Shown here piece by piece: positions 52,053-61,597 of a stretch of 64,000 nt of DNA. Where the stretch lies: positions 1-64,000 of the forward strand of contig DCYB01000002.1 in assembly GCA_002331385.1 (NCBI GenBank), read 5' to 3'. The stretch is from Comamonadaceae bacterium UBA2121 (lineage in GTDB: Bacteria > Pseudomonadota > Gammaproteobacteria > Burkholderiales > Burkholderiaceae_C). A model generated the notes under the pieces. The model did no database searches, had not been told where the DNA came from, and saw nothing but the letters and a program-made list of their open reading frames with translations. The stretch's first letter is position 1. Every line of letters begins with the position of its first letter. The translations under genes were made by a program, and so were the position numbers.

Positions 52053-52685
52053 TCAATCGATGAGCTTGTTCTTCAGCGCGTAATACGTCAGGTCGCTGTT
52101 CGAAGACAGTCCAAGCTTTTCCATCAGGCGTGTGCGATAGGTGCTCACGGTCTTGACGCTCAACGACAAGGACTTGGCGATCTCGCCCGCTGTCTCGCCG
52201 CGCGCGAGCTTGAGGAACACCTGGAACTCACGCTCGGACAATTGCTCGTGCGGCGGCGCATCGTCCTTGCGGTTGAGTTGCTGCGCAAGCAAATCGGCGA
52301 CGGCGGGCGTGAGGTAACGACGACCCAGCGAGATCGTGCGAATGGCTTCGACGATTTCCTTGGGATCACATTCCTTGTTCAGATAACCACTCGCCCCCTG
52401 GCGGATCATGTTGATGGCGTAGTGCTCCTCGGGATAGCCGCTGAGGATCAGAATGCCCATGTCAGGCGCCTTGGCTTTCAACATTGCGAGCGCATCCAGC
52501 CCGCTCTGGCCCGGCATGGCCAAATCCATGATCAGCACGTCCACCTCTTGGGCACGGATCAGATCAATGGCCTCGCGACCGTTGCCAGCCTCACCTACAA
52601 CACGCAAATCAACATGCTCTGACAGAAATTGCTTCAGCCCCGATCGCACAATGGCGTGATCATCCACAATGCCAACTCGTATCAT
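52053..52685 (-). CDS. NarL/FixJ-type response regulator, 210 aa
   Basis: A receiver domain (1-120) with Asp54 in VLIMDLAMPG, Asp8/Asp9 and the conserved lysine in SGYLNKECDP precedes a LuxR-type HTH (about 145-205, LSEREFQVFLKLARGETAGE). It is divergent from the CHASE3 histidine kinase, which carries the matching HisKA_3 domain, so the two form a two-component system. Its targets are unknown; the envelope genes downstream of the kinase are candidates. Confidence 0.94.
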   Translation of the reverse strand: MIRVGIVDDHAIVRSGLKQFLSEHVDLRVVGEAGNGREAIDLIRAQEVDVLIMDLAMPGQSGLDALAMLKAKAPDMGILILSGYPEEHYAINMIRQGASGYLNKECDPKEIVEAIRTISLGRRYLTPAVADLLAQQLNRKDDAPPHEQLSEREFQVFLKLARGETAGEIAKSLSLSVKTVSTYRTRLMEKLGLSSNSDLTYYALKNKLID

Positions 52686-52838
52686 TCAAATTCTTTCTAC
52701 ACAGCTTGCCCTGATCGGACGTTGAAATTCACGAATAATGTTTATGGTTTTCGGTATAACCTGTCAATCGCATGATGCCATGCCCAAGCGGCACTTTATC
52801 GCCGGGGCTTTTGAATTGTGTTACGAGAATTAACATCC

Positions 52839-54188
52839 ATGCGCAGATTCCGCCTCACAGAAATGACAATCAACATGCTCCTAGCCTTATTGGCCGCAGT
52901 CGCCATGGTGGCAGTGAACGAGGCGGGTTATCTCAGCTCCAATGCAGCGATGGAGCGACTGGAGCATGCCAAGAACACGCGCAATACACTGGACCGTCTG
53001 GTGCGCGAAATGCTGAGCGTGGAGAGTGGCTTGCGTGGCTATCTGCTCACAGGCGATATGCGCTACGTTGAGCCTTATGCGACGAGCGCACGCGGCATCG
53101 AAGCGGAGATTCCGCGCCTGTACTCCCTATTGGTTGCAAGTCCAGAGGACAGCGCCGATTTTTCTGCGCTCACCGGCTACATTTCGCGTCGCCTGTCCGA
53201 GCTCGACCTGAGCCTCAAGCTGCGCCGCGAAGGCAACGAAGACGCCTGGCGTTTTGTACTCTCCACCGAAGTAGGCCTCACCAACATGATGGCGATCGAG
53301 AGCACCACGCAGCGCATGATGGAACGTGCGCTGGAGCGCGAACGGGAAAGCAATGATGAGATCGTGCATTCCCTGCGTCTCTCGCGCATCGGCATCGTCT
53401 GTGTGGCAGTGATCGGCTTGTTGGCCTTCTACATGTACTTGCGCAAGGCCGAAGCATTGCGGCTGATGCACGAGCAGGAAAAACAAGTGCAGGCCCGAGA
53501 GCGCGACCAGCTCGAATCGCTGGTGCGTGATCGCACGGCATCGCTGGGCAAACTCGCGACACACTTGCAGCAGGTGCGCGAAGAAGAGCGCGGTCACCTC
53601 GCGCGTGAATTGCATGACGAACTCGGTGCCTTGCTGACCGCAGCCAAGCTCGATGTGGCACGCCTTAAATCGCATGTGGATCTGGAGGTGCCAGAAATCT
53701 CCGAACGCCTGCGGCATCTCGTGGATACGCTCAACTCCGTCATCTCGCTCAAGCGCCGCATCATCGAAGACCTGCGGCCTTCGTCACTGTCCAATCTGGG
53801 GCTGACTGCGTCACTGGAAATTCTCACGAGCGAGTTTGCCGACCGCTCCAAAATCGATGTGGACATCAGCGTGGAGCCGGTGCAATTATCCGACTCGTCG
53901 CAGCTCACGGTCTATCGCCTGATCCAGGAATCTTTGACCAACATCGGCAAATACGCCAACGCGAAAAAGGTACTTATCACCGTGCACGAGTACCCCACGC
54001 ACGTCACCGTGCAGGTGCGCGATGACGGCATCGGATTCGACCCGCATTCGGTGTCTCCTTCCGCGCACGGACTCATGGGCATGAACCACCGCGTTGAGGC
54101 GGCTGGAGGGCGATTGACTGTGACATCGACACCCGGCGATGGCACGCTGGTGTCTGCCACCTTGCCTCATAGCGGCGATCGCGCATAA
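52839..54188 (+). CDS. CHASE3 sensor histidine kinase (HisKA_3 type), 449 aa
   Basis: The order is an N-terminal transmembrane helix (about 8-28), a CHASE3-like extracytoplasmic helical domain (about 35-175, SVESGLRGYLLTGDMRYVEP) and a second helix (about 187-206). The HisKA_3 domain follows, with phospho-acceptor His259 in LARELHDELGALL. The HATPase domain contains QESLTNIGKYANAKKV and RDDGIGFD. ATG 52839 is preferred; GTG 52818 is possible. It pairs with the divergent NarL-type regulator. Confidence 0.94.
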   Translation: MRRFRLTEMTINMLLALLAAVAMVAVNEAGYLSSNAAMERLEHAKNTRNTLDRLVREMLSVESGLRGYLLTGDMRYVEPYATSARGIEAEIPRLYSLLVASPEDSADFSALTGYISRRLSELDLSLKLRREGNEDAWRFVLSTEVGLTNMMAIESTTQRMMERALERERESNDEIVHSLRLSRIGIVCVAVIGLLAFYMYLRKAEALRLMHEQEKQVQARERDQLESLVRDRTASLGKLATHLQQVREEERGHLARELHDELGALLTAAKLDVARLKSHVDLEVPEISERLRHLVDTLNSVISLKRRIIEDLRPSSLSNLGLTASLEILTSEFADRSKIDVDISVEPVQLSDSSQLTVYRLIQESLTNIGKYANAKKVLITVHEYPTHVTVQVRDDGIGFDPHSVSPSAHGLMGMNHRVEAAGGRLTVTSTPGDGTLVSATLPHSGDRA

Positions 54189-54347
54189 GGCAATCGCGTA
54201 GGTCGCGCTCCTACAACCGCAAGCGACCGTTACCGGCGTTTATAGGCAACACACTGAAATACAGTCAAGTCCTCGTTGCAGCAAATTGTTTTATTAAATC
54301 AATCTGCAAAGCTAAAAGTTAGTCGCGAAAACGCGAGGAGATGAAAA

Positions 54348-54509
54348 ATGCTTCATTACGCAGTAGTATTTCTGGTGATTGCGCTGGTCGCTGCCCTGTT
54401 TGGTTTCGGTGGCATTGCCTCAGGCGCAGTTGGCATTGCAAAGATTCTGTTCTTTGTATTCATCGTTATCGCGGTGATTACATTCGTTATCGGTTTGATA
54501 AAACGCTGA
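54348..54509 (+). CDS. DUF1328 small membrane protein, 53 aa
   Basis: The 53-residue protein MLHYAVVFLVIALVAALFGF, with GGIASGAVGIAKILFFVFIV and a short charged end IKR, is two hydrophobic helices. It is typical of the DUF1328 (YtjA-like) family. A cgaggag ribosome-binding site lies 7 nt before ATG 54348. These proteins are stress-associated inner-membrane peptides of unknown function. Two more envelope genes follow on the same strand. Confidence 0.88.
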   Translation: MLHYAVVFLVIALVAALFGFGGIASGAVGIAKILFFVFIVIAVITFVIGLIKR

Positions 54510-54624
54510 TCAGAGGCGTTTCGTTCAACCGTTACGCGGGATATTCCGTCAATGCCGCGCGCCTGACTAACCAGTGCAGTTTTTCGGAAAAGCCTGACTC
54601 AGAACTCTATCGAAAGGACATTCA

Positions 54625-55023
54625 ATGAGCGATTTGCAAAAAGCCGCTGACCAAGTAGCAGATGCAGCCAAGGACAAGGCTGAGGACATCGTTGATTCGG
54701 CGAAAAGTGCCACTCAATCGACTCGTCGCGCTGCTAACCGCATGATGGATCGTGCCGAGGAAAAGCTCGACGAGTGGAGTGATGATCTTGAATCGCATCC
54801 GCGCATCGACGATCTGGCCGCCCGCGCACAGGAGTTTGCCAACCGCGGCATCAATTACGTGGCCGACACAAGCCAGCGCGCACGCCGCCAGATCCACCAG
54901 GCCACAGATGCGACTTGCCAATACGTGCAAGAGCAACCGGGCAAGTCATTGATGATGGCCGCTGCCGCAGGTGCCGCCGCCGCACTTCTGGTTATTCTGG
55001 CGCGAGGCAGCGATCGCCGCTAA
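54625..55023 (+). CDS. DUF883 (ElaB/YqjD-like) membrane-anchored protein, 132 aa
   Basis: Residues 1-100 form a charged, alanine-rich amphipathic helical region (QKAADQVADAAKDKAEDIVD). A C-terminal glycine/alanine-rich transmembrane segment follows (MMAAAAGAAAALLVILARG). E. coli ElaB and YqjD have this layout and tether ribosomes to the membrane in stationary phase. Whether this protein does so is inference. Confidence 0.88.
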   Translation: MSDLQKAADQVADAAKDKAEDIVDSAKSATQSTRRAANRMMDRAEEKLDEWSDDLESHPRIDDLAARAQEFANRGINYVADTSQRARRQIHQATDATCQYVQEQPGKSLMMAAAAGAAAALLVILARGSDRR

Positions 55024-55094
55024 CGCATCGGCTGACTCATCCCACGATCACAATTTTTGCACGCATCCAAGTTCCACAACAAAGGAGAAAACCC

Positions 55095-55412
55095 ATGAAG
55101 TACGCACGCGCACTCGTTTTTGCCGCCATGGCCGGAGTTACCATCGTCACAGCCACGGGCTGCTCGGTGGCTCGCGATCAACAGACCGTTGGTTCCTACG
55201 TCGATGACGCAGGTATCACGACCGCTGTGAAGGCCAAGTTCGCCGAAGACAAGACAGTAGCGGCCACCGCCATCAGTGTGGAGACCCTGAACGGCACCGT
55301 TCAACTCTCCGGCTTTGCCAAATCCCAGGCAGAAAAGGACCGTGCTGAATCCATTGCTCGTGGCACCAAGGGTGTGCGTGAAGTGCGTAACAGCATCGTG
55401 GTTCGTCCCTGA
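55095..55412 (+). CDS. BON-domain lipoprotein (OsmY-like), 105 aa
   Basis: A signal peptide with lipobox VTATGC (Cys23) precedes one BON domain (about 38-105, DDAGITTAVKAKFAEDKTV and GTVQLSGFAKSQAEKDRAE, ending VREVRNSIVV). BON domains bind membranes, and relatives are induced by osmotic and envelope stress. An aaaggag site precedes ATG 55095. It probably belongs with the DUF1328 and DUF883 genes. Confidence 0.9.
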   Translation: MKYARALVFAAMAGVTIVTATGCSVARDQQTVGSYVDDAGITTAVKAKFAEDKTVAATAISVETLNGTVQLSGFAKSQAEKDRAESIARGTKGVREVRNSIVVRP

Positions 55413-55540
55413 TCCTGCCGTTGCCGCTTGGCCGTCACGCCACGGCAGCCTCTGATCGCATCCAAAGCCATGGTCCCCGGATCGTGGCTTTTTGTCATTT
55501 GGAGTGCGATTCATGAAGGAGGCAGATTCCTCGCGGCACA

Positions 55541-56743
55541 ATGTCAGCCATGCGATTGTTTCACTGCGGGCATTGCGGCTCGCTGGTCTTTTTCGAAAGT
55601 TTCCGGTGCGTGCACTGTGGCAGCGCCCTCGCCTTTGTGCGCGAGCACATGGACATGCTGGCGCTGGAGCCAGCGGACGAAGCGCCCGGCCTGTGGAAGC
55701 GCAAGGAGCCACGCCCGGGACTGCAACTGACGCATGAGCACACATCCAACGCGGGTGTGAGCGAGGCGGAAGACAGCTATCTGCGCTACCGCATGTGCGC
55801 GGACCGGTCCCAATATGAAGCCTGCAACTTTGCGCTGATCGCCACACCCGACACGCCCGAAGATGCGCTTTGCCCCGCCTGCAGCCAGACGCGCCTGCTT
55901 CCCGACCTGACAGTGCCCGACAACGTGCGCCGTTGGGCCCGCATCGAAACGGACAAGCGGCGCCTGTTCTATCTCATCGTGCGGCTTGATCTGGCCGACC
56001 TGCCCGGCGAGACGGGACCGGTGTTCGAGTTCCTCGCCGATCTGCCCGGCGCCGACCCGGTGCTCACCGGTCATGCGGGCGGCGTGATCACGCTGAACGT
56101 GGCGGAAGCGGATGACGATGAACGCGCGCGCCGCCGCCTTGCCTTCAACGAACCGTACCGCACGCTGGCCGGCCACTTGCGCCATGAGATCGGGCACTAT
56201 TTCTGGGATGTGCTGATTGCGCGCGGCGACCGGAAGCTGGACGCCTTTCGCACGCTCTTCGGTGACGAGCGCCTCGACTACGCGGGCGCGCTGTCAGACT
56301 ATTACCTGCGCACGCCCATGCCCGCTTCGGCGTGGCAGGACGAATATGTCAGTGCCTATGCTACCGCGCATCCGTGGGAGGACTGGGCGGAAACTTGGTC
56401 GCACTACATGCACATCGTCGATCTGCTGGAAACAGCCAAAAGCTTCGACACACAGATCAGCGTGCCCAGCCCGCTGGGCGACGATCATTTCACGATGATC
56501 GATCCGTTCATGATGCCGCCGCCACCGTTCGAAAGCATGCTGGCGGCTCTCGTGCCTGCGACGCTGCTGCTCAACAGTCTCACTCGCAGCCTGGGACAAA
56601 ACGATGCCTATCCGTTTGCGCTGAGCACTGGCGCGAAAAAGAAGCTCCACTTCATTCACCAACTGGTGTCAGAGCGGCGCATTGACGCCGCCGCGCGCAC
56701 GCTGTCCACACAGCCGGTCGCCGCGTCCAGCACGGATACCTGA
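55541..56743 (+). CDS. Putative zinc metallopeptidase with zinc-ribbon N-terminus, 400 aa
   Basis: The N-terminus is a zinc ribbon with paired CxxC motifs (FHCGHCGSLVFF and RCVHCGSAL). A further CPAC follows at about 111. A zincin-type motif LRHEIGHYFWDV places His215, Glu216 and His219 as catalytic residues. The layout matches the 'putative zinc-binding metallo-peptidase' family (Peptidase_Mx). There is no signal peptide. Substrate is unknown. Confidence 0.88.
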   Translation: MSAMRLFHCGHCGSLVFFESFRCVHCGSALAFVREHMDMLALEPADEAPGLWKRKEPRPGLQLTHEHTSNAGVSEAEDSYLRYRMCADRSQYEACNFALIATPDTPEDALCPACSQTRLLPDLTVPDNVRRWARIETDKRRLFYLIVRLDLADLPGETGPVFEFLADLPGADPVLTGHAGGVITLNVAEADDDERARRRLAFNEPYRTLAGHLRHEIGHYFWDVLIARGDRKLDAFRTLFGDERLDYAGALSDYYLRTPMPASAWQDEYVSAYATAHPWEDWAETWSHYMHIVDLLETAKSFDTQISVPSPLGDDHFTMIDPFMMPPPPFESMLAALVPATLLLNSLTRSLGQNDAYPFALSTGAKKKLHFIHQLVSERRIDAAARTLSTQPVAASSTDT

Positions 56744-56763
56744 GTTCAGCCCGGCAGATGCGC

Positions 56764-57261
56764 TTAGCCCTTTTGCATGGCGAGCTTGGCCGTTAGGCGC
56801 TGCTGCACATTGGCGGAGACGAACTTGTCCACCTCGCCACCGAGCGAGGCGATCTCGCGCACGAAAGTGCTGCTGATGAACTGGTATTTGTCGCTGGGCG
56901 TGAGGAAGACGGTTTCCACATCCGGCATCAGATGGCGGTTCATTCCGGCCAACTGAAATTCGTAATCGAAGTCGGTCACCGCGCGCAAGCCACGCAGCAT
57001 GGCCTTGCCCCCGCGCGCCACGACAAAGTCGCGCATCAGGCCGGAAAAACTCTCCACCTGTACTTGCGGATACGGCTTGCAGGCCTCGCACACCATCTCC
57101 ATGCGCTCCTCCAGACTGAACAGCGTCTTCTTGTGGTGCCCTGCGGCCACCGCGACGATTACGCGCCCGAACAACTGCGCGGCGCGGCGCACGATGTCCT
57201 CATGCCCGAGCGTGATCGGGTCGAACGTTCCTGGATAAATGGCAAGCACGTTTTCCGCCAT
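56764..57261 (-). CDS. coaD: Phosphopantetheine adenylyltransferase, 165 aa
   Basis: The penultimate CoA-synthesis enzyme adenylates 4'-phosphopantetheine. The motif YPGTFDPITLGHEDI (TxxH at 17-20), GLRAVTDFDYEFQLAGMNR and the ISSTFVRE segment are diagnostic. ATG 57261 has aaggag upstream; an ATG eight codons earlier overlaps that site. With panB and panC, the window encodes three steps of the pantothenate/CoA route. In related genomes coaD often lies beside rsmD; here about 2.3 kb separates them. Confidence 0.97.
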   Translation of the reverse strand: MAENVLAIYPGTFDPITLGHEDIVRRAAQLFGRVIVAVAAGHHKKTLFSLEERMEMVCEACKPYPQVQVESFSGLMRDFVVARGGKAMLRGLRAVTDFDYEFQLAGMNRHLMPDVETVFLTPSDKYQFISSTFVREIASLGGEVDKFVSANVQQRLTAKLAMQKG

Positions 57262-57313
57262 GGCATTGGTCTCCTTGCGGGCCATTATGCATTGCAGTGC
57301 AACATGAATGGGC

Positions 57314-57475
57314 TTACGGCTTGAGTTCGCTCACCCGATACCCAGCAATCGCCACCGCGATCAGGGCAATACCGCTCCACTGCCACGCATCGGGCCGCAC
57401 GCCAAACCAGAGCAAGTCCACCATCCGCGCCACTGCCGGATAGATGAAACTCAGCATCACAATGGGAACTGGCAG
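57314..57475 (-). pseudogene. C-terminal remnant of a DMT/EamA-family transporter
   Basis: The last 50 or so residues of a minus-strand frame (IVMLSFIYPAVARMVDLLWF, then DAWQWSGIALIAVAIAGYRV) match the final two helices of EamA-type drug/metabolite transporters. Upstream of about 57475 the frame continues but loses all resemblance, and a full transporter of about 300 residues is missing. It looks like a truncated remnant left by rearrangement between coaD and the acyl-CoA ligase. Confidence 0.6.
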
Positions 57476-57710
57476 GCAGTTATGCGCCGACGCAAGCCGC
57501 CATTGGCTGGCAGACAGGCGCTCCTCCCAAGACCCAGGAATGTCGGCAAGCCCGTATGCGTCATGAGCGCCTATTTCTGGCATGAATTGCAACCAGCCTT
57601 GCGGAAACCGTGCCACACAGCGCGCTCCAATCGCCCTACATTCATTGTTTACCCAACGCAGGCCGCCCCAGTGCACCAGTCTGCACGGGACGACGAAAGG
57701 AGACCTGTCC

Positions 57711-59450
57711 ATGTCCGCATCCGAGCACGCAAACGCCCACATCAGCCCCGAACAGTCACGCGACGCCTTTCTCGCCGCGCGTGACTTCCTGCAAACGCAC
57801 CGAACGGATTACGAGCACGCGTACAAGGAATTCCGCTGGCCGCAACTGGGCGAGTTCAACTGGGCGCTCGACTACTTCGACCACATGGCGCGTGGCAACG
57901 ATGCCACCGCCCTGCACATCGTCGAGGAAGACGGCAACGAAATCCGCCGCAGCTTTGCCCAGATGAGCGAGCGCTCATCGCAGGTTGCCAACTGGCTGCG
58001 CGACATGGGTGTGAAGCGCGGCGACCGCGTACTGCTCATGCTGGGCAATGAACTGGCGCTGTGGGAATTGATGCTCGGCTGCATCAAGCTGGGGGCGGTG
58101 ATGATTCCCGCGACCATGCTGCTCACGTCCGACGACCTACAGGACCGCCTCGATCGCGGGCAGGTGCGCCACGTCATCGTCGCCCGCGCGCACATCGACA
58201 AGTTCGATGGACTGAGCGGTGAATACACGCGTATCTGCGTGGGAGATGCTGCAGACGGCTGGCTGTCCTTTGCCGACGCTGCAAGCCGCCCCGTGCCATT
58301 CGCACCCGAGGGCCGCACGCTCGCCACTGACCCGCTGCTGCTGTACTTCACCAGCGGCACCACGTCCAAGCCCAAGCTCGTGTTGCACACGCACCAGAGC
58401 TACCCGGTGGGGCATTTGTCCACGATGTACTGGATTGGCATCCAGCCGGGCGATGTGCACCTGAACATCAGCTCTCCCGGTTGGGCCAAGCACGCCTGGA
58501 GCTGCTTTTTCGCGCCATGGATTGCGGGCGCCACGATCTTCATCTACAACTACGCGCGGTTCTCTGCCAAGGCGCTGCTCGACGCGCTGCGCGACCACAA
58601 GGTGACCAGCCTGTGCGCGCCGCCTACCGTGTGGCGCATGATGATTCAGGAGGACCTCACGCAGTGGCGCGGCCAGTTGTCGCTGCGCGAAATCATCGGC
58701 GCGGGCGAGCCGCTGAATCCCGAGATCATCGATCAGGTGCGCGGCGCGTGGGACCTCACTTTGCGCGATGGCTTTGGCCAGACCGAAACCTGCGCACAAA
58801 TCGGCAACACGCCGGGCCAGCCGCTCAAGCCCGGCTCCATGGGTCGCCCATTGCCGGGCTATGACGTGGTGCTGCTCGACGTGGACGACAAGGAAAGCGA
58901 CGAAGGCGAAGTCTCGCTGCGCCTCGATCCGCGCCCACTGGGCCTGATGACCGGCTACGAAGACAGCCCCAAGAACACGGCGCAGGTGATGCGCGAAGGC
59001 TACTATCACACCGGCGACACGGCCTCACGCGATGCGGACGGCTACATCACCTTCGTGGGCCGCGCGGACGACGTGTTCAAGGCCAGCGACTACCGCATCA
59101 GTCCGTTCGAGCTGGAAAGCGCCCTCATGGAACACGAGGCTGTGGCTGAAGTCGCCATCGTGCCCAGCCCCGATCCGCTGCGTCTGGCGGTGCCCAAGGC
59201 CTACCTGATCCTGGTGGCAGGCGTGGGCCCCAGCAAGGAGCTGGCCGAAGAAATCTTCGTCTTCACCCGCGCCCGTCTCGCACCCTACAAGCGCGTGCGC
59301 CGCATCGAGTTCGTCACCGAACTGCCCAAGACCATTTCGGGCAAAATTCGCCGCGTGCAACTGCGCCGGGATGAAGCCGGCAAGGTCGAGGCCGCCCAAC
59401 GCGGAGACTTCGAATACGTCGAAGACGACTTCCCGCAACTCAAGGGATAA
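57711..59450 (+). CDS. AMP-dependent acyl-CoA synthetase/ligase, 579 aa
   Basis: The enzyme activates a carboxylic acid through an acyl-adenylate. ANL motifs are visible: the P-loop YFTSGTTSKPKL (about 211-222), DGFGQTETC, YHTGDTASRDADGYITFVGR, and the C-terminal PKTISGKIRR with the catalytic lysine. Residues resemble the medium-chain and benzoate-type ligases, but the substrate is not assignable. An aaaggag ribosome-binding site precedes ATG 57711. It is embedded between coaD and rsmD and may be a lineage-specific insertion. Confidence 0.92.
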   Translation: MSASEHANAHISPEQSRDAFLAARDFLQTHRTDYEHAYKEFRWPQLGEFNWALDYFDHMARGNDATALHIVEEDGNEIRRSFAQMSERSSQVANWLRDMGVKRGDRVLLMLGNELALWELMLGCIKLGAVMIPATMLLTSDDLQDRLDRGQVRHVIVARAHIDKFDGLSGEYTRICVGDAADGWLSFADAASRPVPFAPEGRTLATDPLLLYFTSGTTSKPKLVLHTHQSYPVGHLSTMYWIGIQPGDVHLNISSPGWAKHAWSCFFAPWIAGATIFIYNYARFSAKALLDALRDHKVTSLCAPPTVWRMMIQEDLTQWRGQLSLREIIGAGEPLNPEIIDQVRGAWDLTLRDGFGQTETCAQIGNTPGQPLKPGSMGRPLPGYDVVLLDVDDKESDEGEVSLRLDPRPLGLMTGYEDSPKNTAQVMREGYYHTGDTASRDADGYITFVGRADDVFKASDYRISPFELESALMEHEAVAEVAIVPSPDPLRLAVPKAYLILVAGVGPSKELAEEIFVFTRARLAPYKRVRRIEFVTELPKTISGKIRRVQLRRDEAGKVEAAQRGDFEYVEDDFPQLKG

Positions 59451-59516
59451 GCAAGGCGCACCCGGTGCAGCGTGCGCAGCGCGTGCGCCGCTGCACAGGA
59501 GCAACGGGCAGCAGCT

Positions 59517-60143
59517 TCAGATCTTGCGCAGCAAGTGCGCATGCACCGCACCAGCCTTCAAATGCCGGTGCAACGCCAGCCCCAGCGGTGCCAGCGCCTC
59601 TTCGCTCCACGCGGTGGGCGACTCCAGATAGATGAAACCATCGTCGGCCACCGCCTTGGCTGCGGCAGCGAGTGCCGGCGCGAACAAGTCGCCTTCAAAC
59701 GGCGGATCGATGAACAGCAAATGCATGCTGCCCGGCGCGCATTGGCGCAGCACTCCCACGCCATCGCCGCGCTGGATCTTCACGTTGGCCGCCTGTAGCT
59801 TGACGGCGATGCTCTTGAGCTGTGTGGCCAGTCCTGCATCGGACTCGTTCATCAGCACCTGCGCAGCGCCGCGCGAGGCGGCTTCAAAGCCCAGCGCGCC
59901 GGTACCCGCAAACGCGTCGAGGCACTGCCAGCCAGTCAGGTCTTGTCCCACCCAGTTGAACAGGGTTTCGCGCACGCGATCCGGCGTGGGGCGCAGGCCC
60001 GGGCGGTCGGCCACTGGCAGGCGCGTGCGTTTCCACTGCCCGCCGATGATGCGCACTTCTCCCACACCACGCGACGGTGCGGCTTTGCTGGCGACGGCGG
60101 TTTTTTTCGCAGACGGACTGAGCATGGTCGAGCGCGGCCTCAC
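59517..60143 (-). CDS. rsmD: 16S rRNA (guanine966-N2)-methyltransferase, GTG start, 208 aa
   Basis: The enzyme methylates G966 of 16S rRNA. The N-terminal VRIIGGQWKRTRLPV, SAM-binding region CLDAFAGTGALGFEAASRGA and the catalytic DPPFEG (the NPPF-type motif) identify it. GTG 60143 has gggagg 7 nt upstream and overlaps the M16 stop by 4 bp; an ATG six codons later is the alternative. Confidence 0.95.
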   Translation of the reverse strand: MRPRSTMLSPSAKKTAVASKAAPSRGVGEVRIIGGQWKRTRLPVADRPGLRPTPDRVRETLFNWVGQDLTGWQCLDAFAGTGALGFEAASRGAAQVLMNESDAGLATQLKSIAVKLQAANVKIQRGDGVGVLRQCAPGSMHLLFIDPPFEGDLFAPALAAAAKAVADDGFIYLESPTAWSEEALAPLGLALHRHLKAGAVHAHLLRKI

Positions 60144-61522
60144 TGCTTGCCTCCCACTACGACGGTGGCCATGCGATCGGGCTGCAGCATGCGCTGGAAG
60201 GCGTCGCGAATGTCCTTGGTTGTGAGCGCCTCGACGCGGTCGGTCCAGTGCTCCAGATAATCCAGCGGCAGTTGGTTGCGGGCAATGTTCACCACATTGC
60301 CGAGCAGCTTGCGGTTGCTGTCGATGCGCAGCGCGAAGCCGCCGATCAGGTTGTCCTTGGCTGCGCGCAGTTCCTCTTCGGTCGGGCCTTCCTCGACGAA
60401 CCGCTTGATCACCTCGCGCGATACCTTCACTGCTTCGGCGGCCTGATCCGGACGCGTTTGCAGGCCTACGACGAAGGCACCCGCCTCCAGCCCCGGTGAA
60501 AAGCCGCTGCCCACGCTGTAGCTCAGGCCGCGTTTCTCGCGCACCTCGGTCGTCAGGCGCGAAGTGAAGCCGCCGCCACCCAGAATGTGGTTGCCAACGA
60601 GGGCCGCGAGAAAGTCCGGGCTATCCCTTTTGATGCCGGGCTGGCCGATCAGCACATGCGCCTGCGCCGACTGGAACGCGATGGTGTCGTCGCTGGCCTT
60701 CGTAAGTGCTGGCACCGGAGGCAGCTCAGGCAGCGGTGCACACTGGGCCGCCGAACTGGCAGGCAAGCGCGAGAGCAATGTGCGCGCGAGCTCCTGCGCC
60801 TGCGCCTTGTCGAGTGCGCCAACAATGCTCACGCGCGCGCGGCATGGCTGGATGTAGCGCTGGTGAAAGGATTTCATGTCCGCCACGCTGACGCGCTGCA
60901 GCGACTGCTCCGTGATCTGGTAGCCATAGGGGTGCGTGCCATACACCGCAGCGGCAAACGCCTTACCGGCGACGGTGCCCGGTTTGGTGTTGGCTTCCTT
61001 GATGCCTGCCTCCCAACGCGAGCGTTCGCGCTGCCAGATGTTTTCGGCAAAGCTCGGCTGAGCGATCTGGCGCGAGGCCAGCTTGGCGGCTTTGGCGAGC
61101 AACGGCGCATCGGTGAGCGAGCGCAGGGAATAGACAAAACCATCGCGCTCTGCGCCCGCGTCGAAGCTCGCGCCCAGATCGGCCCAAGCCTCACCCAGCG
61201 CGTTCTCGTCCAGCGCCGGTTCGGAAGCACCTGCCGCGCGCACGCCCTTGGACGTCATCATGCCGACGGCGCTGGACAGGCCCACCTGCTGCGCAGGATC
61301 GCGCCGCGCACCGGCGTCGAAATCGATCTGCACGTCCACCATGGGAATGGCCTTGCTCTGCACCAGCCAGACCTGGGCGCCATTGGGCTCCTTCCAGTGT
61401 TCGATGGGCAGCAGCGCCCATGCGGAGTGCGAGCAGAACGCCAGCGTGGCACCCGCCAGCAGCACGCGCGTGGTGCGGGCGCCAAGGCGCGGCCCGGGTT
61501 GTGTATTCTTCGTCATCATCAT
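60140..61522 (-). CDS. M16-family protein without the zinc motif (inactive partner), 460 aa
   Basis: A signal peptide (about 1-36) and two M16 domains are visible. At the usual HxxEH position the sequence reads GLSSAVGMMTSKGV, so the zinc ligands are missing. The glycine-rich GNHILGGGGFTSRL loop and YSVGSGFSPG are retained, as in the non-catalytic subunit of heterodimeric M16 proteases. It lies 75 bp downstream of the catalytic homologue and likely forms a clam-shell heterodimer with it. Confidence 0.92.
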   Translation of the reverse strand: MMMTKNTQPGPRLGARTTRVLLAGATLAFCSHSAWALLPIEHWKEPNGAQVWLVQSKAIPMVDVQIDFDAGARRDPAQQVGLSSAVGMMTSKGVRAAGASEPALDENALGEAWADLGASFDAGAERDGFVYSLRSLTDAPLLAKAAKLASRQIAQPSFAENIWQRERSRWEAGIKEANTKPGTVAGKAFAAAVYGTHPYGYQITEQSLQRVSVADMKSFHQRYIQPCRARVSIVGALDKAQAQELARTLLSRLPASSAAQCAPLPELPPVPALTKASDDTIAFQSAQAHVLIGQPGIKRDSPDFLAALVGNHILGGGGFTSRLTTEVREKRGLSYSVGSGFSPGLEAGAFVVGLQTRPDQAAEAVKVSREVIKRFVEEGPTEEELRAAKDNLIGGFALRIDSNRKLLGNVVNIARNQLPLDYLEHWTDRVEALTTKDIRDAFQRMLQPDRMATVVVGGKQ

Positions 61523-61597
61523 GATGTCAACTTTCCTGTGCGCCGGATCGCACCGCTTCGCAGCGTGCGCCGTCCGGCTGAACTTGAGTGTGGTGCG

